Of a DNA stretch of 64,000 bases, positions 56,892 through 64,000 are shown piece by piece. The notes under the pieces were generated by a model. That model worked only from the letters and a program-made list of their open reading frames with translations, was not told the origin of the DNA and searched no databases. A program made the position numbers and the translations under genes. This DNA is from Nelumbo lutea (lineage: Eukaryota; Streptophyta; Magnoliopsida; Proteales; Nelumbonaceae). The stretch spans positions 54,363,759 to 54,427,758 of the forward strand of contig JAKGHH010000003.1 of NCBI GenBank assembly GCA_022828595.1, in the 5' to 3' direction. Position 1 is the stretch's first letter. Each line of letters starts with the position of its first letter.

Positions 56892-58427
56892 ATTTTATTA
56901 CTTCATTTCGTTATTAGTTATAAACCGTAGCCAACGGAATTTTATACAAATTGAACCACCGTCAGTTTGTTTTTTGAGGAAGAGGAATTTTATTGCCGAA
57001 TCAATGAGGTAGCAACCCGAATCTAATTGTTCAATATCCGATTGCATATTGAAATCCAAAATAAAAGAATTGAATTTTAGATCTACCTTACATCCAATCC
57101 AATCCCATCCATCATCCATTTGCAGCCTTACCAATTCCTATTGACATTTGAAACGATTACTTTGATGTATAATATGGGACCTTCGAAGTCCAACACATCT
57201 ACTTAAACAAATAATCCTCAATTTTTAACCATTAATTCATGTTTTTTTTAGGCGGTTGGCCGGGCTCCTAACACATCTAGAGCGGCGATTCCTCCTGCCG
57301 ACTCCACCGGCATATCATCACATGGAGATATCACCAAAACCACTTATCATCAATTAAATAAATACAACAAAGTTTGCAAGTCAATATCATACGAGAGAAC
57401 AAAGTGGGCCGCGGGGACCATGATAAAGCCCAACTCTCATTTCCAAACTCCTCTTTCTATTGAAAATTTGAATTATTTCCAAATAACGGAAAAGGGTTGT
57501 GTACCAAAAGAAAAATTACGGAAAGGGTACGGGAACGGAATTACTCTTTTCCAAATACACATCTAGAGGATAATGTTGTCCTTTGCACTTCGGATGGAAC
57601 GGATTTACCGGTAACAAACTTGGAACTCCCATGTCTTTTTCTGTAGCTTTTGCTAACAAAAACAAAACCACGCAAAATTTACGAGGATTTTCCTAAAAAT
57701 ATATTCCCAAGCATATGACAGACCGATGGCATGGCATAGATTCATTACGTGTTTCTAGCAGCCTGGTAGGTCCGCACCGAAATGGTAGCACAAACCTAGA
57801 AGCTTGCCAGGTGGCGCAAAGCATAAACCATGTCGTGTATTAGAATATACTCTTCGCAGTGGGACCCATTTTGTCCCGTCTCTTCCTTAAAGCAAACACC
57901 CTAGGTTTAATTACGGTTTCATTTCATAATCTAGCGAAGTGGTTGCACTGCACTGCTGTTGTTCATTCAACCCCTTCTTCAGCCATAAGACAAAACCCAA
58001 AAAAGTAAAAAATTAAGTGATTCATGATTCATGGCACAAGGGGAGATTTTCATAACCGTATTCATTACCAACTTCGTATATATATCTACAATCTCTTCCT
58101 CCAAAAGTCTCTCAAACAACTCGCTCAACAAAAAAAAAAAAGGAAAAAAAAAAAAGAAACAAAACAGTAGTGCTTCGTCTTGGCTGATTTCAGAGTCTCC
58201 GATTTCCTGTTTTGCTGTTTTCCTGGAGTTTCCACCCCTTGCTTGGAATAATCGGTTTCTGGAACCATCTAACTTCCAAGAACCATCTAACCATCTAACT
58301 TCCACTCCCGAGTCCACACGAGACGTCTACAAGCGTATATGTACAATAGCTCAACACCTCCTCCGATCCGAGACACGCTTTACACTTTTTATAGAAGTCG
58401 CTTTTTTCGGTCCTCTGTTCTTTTGAT
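56892..58427. other. Intergenic region downstream of PPCK
   Basis: No recognised gene. 58100-58427 should include the 3' UTR and polyadenylation region of the minus-strand PPCK gene; an A-run (58130-58155, plus) and a small CCATCTAACTTCC direct repeat (58265-58305) are visible. Confidence 0.45.
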
Positions 58428-59780
58428 CTAAGCCAAGTCGCTCAGCAATCTCGTTCCTCCTCCACTTGTGATCCATGGATGTCCTGAAATAAGCAAACGA
58501 AACAGAGATCAGTCTTCCACACAAAAGTCCCGTCAAGGAATGAGCAAAATTACAGCACAAGGAGATCACCAGTCTCCCAACAAGCAAGATTTCCACTGTA
58601 AAGAACCCCGAAACATCGCACTCTAACCCACCAAAACCAGCTAGCAACGATGCAGAGCACCCCAAGAGTAAATATCAGCTAAAACAGAGAAACCAAAAAA
58701 GAAGTTCTAATTCTGGGACGATTTTAAGTTAAATTTTAAACCACAGAGAGAGTTGGAAAATAAGGAGAAGATCATGGTTGAACCATAAACTGCAAAAAGA
58801 AAAGGAACAGAAAAACATAGATTGGCTACTGAAAACACTTGTTAGGGGTTCAAGTAAGAGCAAGAATGATCAATCAATTACAAAACCCTAGGAAAAATCG
58901 AAGGGAAATTTCTGAAAACGGGGAGAGAGATACTAATCTGTTATTTTTACATGTTGCCATGGTCAACCGGTTGAAAAAACACTGGAAGGAAAATACACTT
59001 ACTTAAAACTTGCTCCGCAGATAATCTCCTCGAGACGTCCTTGCAAAGCATCCTCCGTAAAAGATCCTTGGCCGCCGGGGAAACAGAATGGAAGATCCGA
59101 GTCGGAAAACGAAGATTGGCACGAAGCACCGCCTCGAATATCTCCGTCGCTGACTCACCGTAGAACGGAGGGATTCCGGCCAACATTATGTACATAATGA
59201 CCCCCGCGCTCCACACATCCACTTTCTCATTGTAATCCCTTCCGGACAGCACCTCCGGCGCTACATAGTAAGGAGTCCCAACGATCCCCCTCATGGATCG
59301 CCCCTCGTGAAAGTAATCGGCTGAACCAAAGTCCGCGAGCTTCAGTCTGTTCCGATCATCAAAGAGCACATTATCCGGCTTGATATCCCGATGAGCAACA
59401 CCACGCCTATGACAATAAGCGATGGCATCCATCAACGGCGACATAACGGCAGCCGCTTCAGCCTCGGAAAAAGTCCTCTTGGAAACACGCTCGTAAAGAT
59501 CGGAAGAGCCGCAGAGCTCCATCACCATGTGAAGATAAGCGTCGTCCTCGTAAACGTTAAAGAGTTGGACAACGTTAGGGTTCCCGCTGACGAGGAGCAT
59601 GATCTTGGTTTCTTTCTCCAAGCATTCTCGATCGATGGAGTCGGCCAAAAGACGCTTGTCGATCGACTTGCAAGCGAAGAATTCACCGGATTCCTGCGAG
59701 AAGCACCGATAGACTGTACCGAATCTTCCCCGACCGATCTCTTCGCAAATTTGGTAGTCCCTCTTCAAACCCTCGCACAT
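58428..59780 (-). CDS. PPCK: Phosphoenolpyruvate carboxylase kinase, two exons
   Basis: Minus strand, 277 residues: exon 1 59780-59003 and exon 2 58483-58428, joined in phase 1 across a 519-bp intron (GTAAGT donor, TTTCAG acceptor). PPCK phosphorylates the N-terminal Ser of plant PEP carboxylase in the cytosol and relieves malate inhibition. It is a minimal Ca2+-independent member of the CDPK group, essentially a bare kinase domain. Seen: glycine loop IGRGRFGTV (15-23), catalytic Lys38 (FFACKSID), HRDIKPDN (130-137), DFG (150-152), APE (174-176), DVWSAGVIMY. Exon 2 supplies HPWI and a short TSGGG tail, with no calmodulin-like or autoinhibitory domain. Length and the late intron fit PPCK genes. 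All catalytic residues are intact. PPCK enzymes are mostly controlled by transcription. Confidence 0.95.
58484..59002 (-). other. PPCK intron
   Basis: Donor GTAAGTG at 59002 and acceptor TTATTTCAG ending at 58484. Joining here restores AEQVL followed by RHPWI, the expected kinase subdomain XI. Confidence 0.93.
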
Positions 59781-59783
59781 CTC

Positions 59784-60005
59784 CTATGTCTTGTTGCTCC
59801 CGAAAACCTGTTCTGGTCTAAGGATCCCTTCTCCGGTCACTCCGTATTTAAAAGCAGAGGCAAGTTCGAATTTCTTGAACGAATATTCGCTTGCATTAGC
59901 TCCCACCAATGACAACCGTCCACGCAACGTATTAAAGGCTGTAGCTCCTCCATCTGGCATTTCCTGAGCTTTCTCCTTTATTCGATTTAGGTCTGATGTT
60001 GCCAA
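59784..60005 (-). other. In-frame 73-codon ORF directly upstream of PPCK
   Basis: Opens MATSDLNRIKEKAQEMPDGG and ends FGSNKT followed by TAG, one codon (GAG) and the PPCK ATG, all in the same frame. I recognise no family. It may be an upstream ORF in the 5' leader, or chance coding across the promoter: a TTTTAAATA sequence inside it (59844-59853, minus) could be a TATA box, in which case most of this ORF is untranscribed. Confidence 0.4.
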
Positions 60006-60962
60006 GAATTACACAAATGCCCCATTCTTGGACGGGAAGTTTTGGATCTGTTACCTTGTGAGTGGGGGAACAGAAAATTAGAACAAAACCGGTTGATTAG
60101 GGAAAATTAATATTTAATAACAATAAATATAAAATTAAAGAAGATTTTTATTATTTTATGGTGGTTACGTACGAGGATGTTAGCAAAGTATTTGGTCTTG
60201 CACGGATACTAGCTAAAAATTACGAGGATTGCCATTGTTTTTTTGCATGTTGCACCATTGCTTGTTTGAGAAATAAGTCCGAAATTAAGTGTTTATTTTA
60301 AAAAATAAAGGTTTATTTTTTAAGCCAAATTTTTCAGTTCAAGTATTAATAATTTTTATAAAAAAGTATTTCCATAAAATTTAAAAGAAAATAAAAACAA
60401 AATATTCATAAATGCTTACGTAAGTACTTATTGAAAAAAGACTACCACATACTTAATATAAAATAAATATTTATATAAATAAGCACTTGTTTTTACGCAA
60501 TTACTCATTAAGCACTTTTTTTAACATAAATACTCCCAAAAATGACCTAAGGCCATGTTTTGTTTATTATATCAACTTTAATTTAATTATTATAAAGTCG
60601 GCCAGAAATAAGATGCACAATTGTCTACTATTTATTTTGGGTTGGGTCTGGGCCGGGCCTAAAGTGTTTGGAACTAATAATAAGTGCAGCCTGAAAGTTT
60701 GCGGGCCAGACTTGAAATAATCACTCTTAAACCCTGATTTAAGAATGAAGATGGTAATAATTTTTAGTCAAAAAAAGTCTGATTTTATTTTTCCTTTTTA
60801 TCCTATATAATTAATTTATTTATCTATCACTATTCATGAGGCCTACACTAATTTTTAATCAAAAAGCATCATTTTACTTAGCTGTCCAACAAACTTTTTC
60901 CAACGATAAAAAAATGAGAATATCTTTATTTTATTTTCCATATTTACCCTCAATAATTTTTA
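60006..60962. other. Region upstream of PPCK
   Basis: AT-rich, no recognised gene. Expected to contain upstream control sequences of PPCK. A GGGTTGGGTCTGGGCCGGGCC fragment at 60637-60660 recalls the GGGCC MITE at 26764. Confidence 0.4.
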
Positions 60963-60964
60963 TT

Positions 60965-61300
60965 ATCCAATGTTTTTTTTTTTTTTTTGAAGGCAATGGC
61001 TAATTTCATTAAGAATGCTCAGAATTTCAAATGCAATCCATGAGAGTACAATCAGCCATAGTAAACAAAAAAAAAAAAAAAGAAAAACCCAAACCAAATT
61101 ACTGATAAAGAAACAAATCATGAGCACCTGAGAAATTCTTGTAAGAACTTTGCAAATGGCGCAAAAAGATGGAAATGCCAAAAAAGGAGGATTGACTTCC
61201 AACAAAGTCAAAACTCAGCAAGGAACTCAAACAAGGATACACATAAAAAGAATGCCAAAGTCACCATCTTCCATGGCAATAGCAATTAAAATCTTCAGAC
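60965..61300 (-). other. Possible poly-A-tailed retroposon 3' end
   Basis: On the minus strand a sequence ending CTTAATGAAATTAGCCATTGC is followed by an 18-base A-run (60972-60988 on plus as T). This is how a LINE or SINE 3' end, or a retrocopy, looks. The upstream part (to about 61880) contains open minus-strand frames that I cannot assign. Confidence 0.35.
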
Positions 61301-61994
61301 TTAAGAGGTGAAATGGAGAATGCCAGCCATTGTCTCACCTAGGCTTGGAAGTAACAGACATCTTGCAAATGTAAACTCCAATCCAAAGGAAAGTTTTATT
61401 AAAATAGTTGGTAAACCGTCCCTAGGCATGATGCAAGAAAAAAAGGCAGTCCTTTCCAAAGTTAATCATCCATAAGTACCACATCCCCACTAAGTGATGG
61501 TAGTCCAAAAAAATTGCCAAAAAGGGCTCCTCCGATAACTGATAGGTTGGACACCACCGGAGACTGAACGGAAACGATTGGGTTGCATCGGAAAAATTTA
61601 TGCCAGAACAAAGAATGTTCCTCCACATCGAAGAACAACTCATTAGAATACACCACACTAGAATGCATCCCACGAAAGAAGATCCAAAAATAATGTCGTC
61701 AGTAAAACCAAACACATATATCTCCCTAGAACAGACGTCACCGTACAAATCGATGTTAGTAACGACAACTGATGAGGGCAAATTTGGCCCTCCAGGGAAA
61801 TTGTGACATGCGGGCGGCACCTCGTGACAACTAGGAAAACACCCAGCCAACAAACTTACGAAGTTGGTGACCCACCCGGGCACCGGTCTGGCCGGCCTGG
61901 CGCGACCTGCGCGAACTGCGCACGGCCTGCACGAGCTGCGTGCGGCGTGCGGCGTGCGGCCTACGCGACCTGGCCGACCTGGACCAGCCTACTG

Positions 61995-62225
61995 CATGAT
62001 CCGGCCAAGGCGCCCACCGACGAACCTGGCCTAGACACTGACCCGCCGACTGACACAGGCGCCAGCTTGACGACCTTGTCTAGACACTGACCCGCCGACT
62101 GACACAGGCGTCGACCTGACGGCCTGGCCTAGACACTGACCTGCCGACTGACGCAGGCACCCCTCTGACAACCCGGCCCAGGCGCGGACCTGGCCGCCTG
62201 ACACAAGCGCCAGCCTAACGACCTC
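61995..62225 (+). repeat. ~65-bp tandem repeat in LTR (CTAGACACTGACCCGCCGACTGACA)
   Basis: Three to four units: CTGGCCTAGACACTGACC, GCCGACTGACACAGGCG and a CTGACGACC linker recur at about 62025, 62080 and 62126, with a degraded fourth. Confidence 0.88.
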
Positions 62226-62317
62226 GAGGAGTTCACCACCGTACCCCAGTTCTGACAGGATGTGACGAGTCTTACCGTTTGGAGGCTTTTCACCTACCTA
62301 ACCCGCGAGGACTCCGA

Positions 62318-62325
62318 TATATAAA
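62318..62325 (+). promoter_or_regulatory. TATA box of LTR
   Basis: TATATAAA in a GATATATAAAGACCTCACC context, upstream of a pyrimidine-rich leader. Confidence 0.6.
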
Positions 62326-62486
62326 GACCTCACCCCTAAAGGGAAGGGGGGGAAAAGAGGGAAGTAACCCTACTCTCTAACTCTCTCATATTATCTTCAA
62401 AGTTCTCTACAATAAGAGTGCTAACTTAGGCATCGGAGAGCCCCCATCGGGAAAATACCCCCGGGACCTCTGATTCAGTTCTCACA

Positions 62487-62690
62487 GGTCCTTCAACTCC
62501 CACCGCCTATGAAGAGGAGGAGAAGATGGAGTTCTCGGAGGTCCCTCAGCTCCCACCACCTACAAAGTGGAGGAAAAGATGGAATTCTCGTAGGTCCCTC
62601 AGCTCCCACCACCTACAAAGAGGAGGAAAAGATGAAGTTCTCGCAAGTCCCTCAGCTCCCGCTGCCTACAAAGGAAAGAAGACCACCTCA
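62487..62690 (+). repeat. ~53-bp tandem repeat, four units
   Basis: GGTCC.TCA.CTCCCACC.CCTA at 62487, 62540, 62593 and 62646, each with GAGGA(A)AAGATG and TTCTCG. Confidence 0.88.
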
Positions 62691-62754
62691 TGCTGAGGGC
62701 AATCGGATTGCGCCGCACCAGGGAGCTCCAACATTCTCTAAGTCACCAGCCGCC

Positions 62755-63145
62755 TAGTGGCAATTCGCTACCAGGCTGTTCGCCACCAGGCAATTCGCCA
62801 CCAAACAATTCGCCACCAGGCAGTTCGCCACCAGGCAATTCGCCACCAGGCAGTTCACCACCGAGCAGTTCGCCACCAGGCAGTTCGCCACCAGGCAGTT
62901 CACCACCAGGCAATTCGCCACCGGGCTATTCGCCACCGAGCAGCTCGCCACCGGGCAGTTCGCCACCAGGCAGTTCGCCACTAAGCAGTTTGCCACCTGG
63001 GAGCTCGCCTCCAGGCAGTTCGCCACCAGACAGTTCGCCATCGGGCAGTTTGTCGCCAGGCATTCGCCCGCAGGCAGTTCTCCACCGAGTAGTTCGCTAG
63101 TAGGCAGTTCACCACCAAGTAGCTCATCACTAAGACACGCCACCA
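62755..63145 (+). repeat. 15-bp minisatellite TTCGCCACCAGGCAG, ~25 copies
   Basis: Units of exactly 15 bp keep all frames in register. On plus the repeat reads (S-P-P-G-S/N)n, on minus (L-V-A-N-C)n. Both strands stay open for more than 100 codons because no unit contains a stop. No signal peptide or gene context supports translation. Confidence 0.93.
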
Positions 63146-64000
63146 CCGGGTCAAATAACGAGGTACTTAGCCAAAAAATTTTACATCACAAAACATTGGT
63201 ACGTGGCCGAAAACGGTTACATCAACAACATCATCAACCTTTTTGAAATCAAAACCATTGAAGAACAATTCGTAGAGGACGAACCACTTCTCAGAACAAA
63301 GATGAAGCCATCATATCCAATCAGTGCATGGGGAAATCAATGGAAAATAATTACAAAACACAAAAAACAAAGAAATGAAGAAAATAATTATGAAAAACAT
63401 AAAATGAAGAAAATAATATAAATTATGAAAAAACAAAGAAATGCATAGAAAATTTACAAAAAAATATAGAAATTCATAGAAATTTCTATAGCATACTAAA
63501 AAAATGAGAATGTTGCAATTGGTTTGGTAAAAAAACCCTAATTTTACCTTCCAACTTTACCCTCAACTTTCTATTTTTCCCATTGTATATATTGCTATTG
63601 CAAAATAATTGTGAACAAAACACAAAAAATGAAGAAAATAATATAAATTACAAAAAAAAAATCAAAGAAACATAGAGAAAATTTACAAAAAAATATAAAC
63701 AATCATAAAAATTGAAGAAAAACATAAATTACAAAAAAAACCAAAGAAAAACCATAAATTATAGAAAAATGAACAAAAAATGTAGAATAAAATAAGAATT
63801 TATATCTACTACCATATATAAAAAATGAGAATGATTCAAATAGTGTGGTCAAAGACCCTCATTTTTCATACCAATTCTACCCCTTGGTTTTTTGGTTTTT
63901 CCAACATATCCCAATTCTGTATGAGGATGCATGATAGTAGTTGAAAAAAAAAACATTTTCTTTTCTAAAAAGCCATTGGGTGGACACCTGACCCACCAAC
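63146..64000. other. A-rich low-complexity region
   Basis: 63340-63790 consists of AAAATTTACAAAAAAATATAG-type motifs like 50740-51010, with two similar sub-blocks each followed by CCCTAATTTTACC or CCCTCATTTTTCA. No gene recognised. Confidence 0.5.

Larger units (their letters stand above)
61770..62750 (+). mobile_element. Gypsy (Tat-like) LTR, plus orientation
   Basis: Starts TGATGAGGGCAAATTTGGCC at 61770 and shares its first ~60 bp with the LTR at 52025 (minus). TATA box at 62318-62325 (TATATAAA followed by GACCTC). It is unusually GC-rich (61860-62230) and full of tandem repeats. The 3' border and any PBS were not found, and no gag-pol follows within the window. Confidence 0.65.

Noticed and set aside
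58031..58426. 131-codon plus-strand open frame downstream of PPCK
   Set aside because: Lys and Asn/Ser-rich low-complexity translation across the A-run and 3' region of PPCK; no motif.
59391..59912. 173-codon plus-strand open frame
   Set aside because: Antisense shadow of the PPCK kinase domain.
62690..63100. Extensin- or collagen-like SPPGS protein
   Set aside because: The 15-bp repeat keeps every frame open, there is no signal peptide, and it sits in LTR-associated repeats.
62755..63145. CRISPR-like array
   Set aside because: Units are contiguous 15-mers without spacers, in a plant nuclear context.

Overview
This window is nuclear DNA of a flowering plant. It is a dense, nested graveyard of transposable elements (Ty1/copia, Ty3/gypsy of the Tat type, CACTA, PIF/Harbinger, hAT and Mutator), with one apparently intact host gene at the right: a two-exon phosphoenolpyruvate carboxylase kinase (PPCK) at 58428-59780, minus strand. 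Intron-containing genes, plant-only families (PPCK, alpha-expansin, CC-type NLR, PHT1, CYP94) and plant transposons support this. I cannot name the species.

Layout. 1-550: 3' end of a copia element. 2.25-6.3 kb: a MITE-like repeat and a decayed PIF/Harbinger transposon (Myb/SANT ORF1 plus DDE transposase). 6.7-7.4 kb: a 264-bp tandem duplication and a MITE remnant. 7425-22625: an LTR element with no recognisable gag-pol, whose left LTR was split by a full-length 9.4-kb copia element (7716-17118, 5-bp target duplication, long LTRs). The interior of the outer element carries a fragment of a MYST histone acetyltransferase gene and a minisatellite. 22.6-24.7 kb: a PHT1 phosphate transporter fragment, then a Pack-MULE-like unit with ~210-bp inverted repeats holding a CYP94 cytochrome P450 fragment and the start of an NLR gene in opposite orientations. 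24.7-25.9 kb: a wrecked second copia.

26.1-29 kb: stacked hAT-type MITEs, several apparently inserted into one another at the same motif. 29.3-30.1 kb: alpha-expansin pseudogene holding a 98-bp MITE. 30.7-44.7 kb: a CACTA transposon split by a complete 10.3-kb Tat-type gypsy element (33110-43456, minus strand, perfect TGCAT target duplication). The gypsy element carries an extra ORF in antisense (plus strand) with its own TATA box. 45-57 kb: tandem repeats, MITEs and a probable solo LTR. 61.8-63.1 kb: another LTR of the same type, packed with minisatellites.

How it works together: host genes contribute mainly fragments captured or retained between transposons. Many stop codons in the retroelements look like CAG to TAG or TGG to TAG changes, as expected from deamination of methylated CHG cytosines, so this looks like long-silenced heterochromatin next to one live gene. 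Nothing prokaryotic, no CRISPR array, and no tRNA or rRNA gene was recognised.
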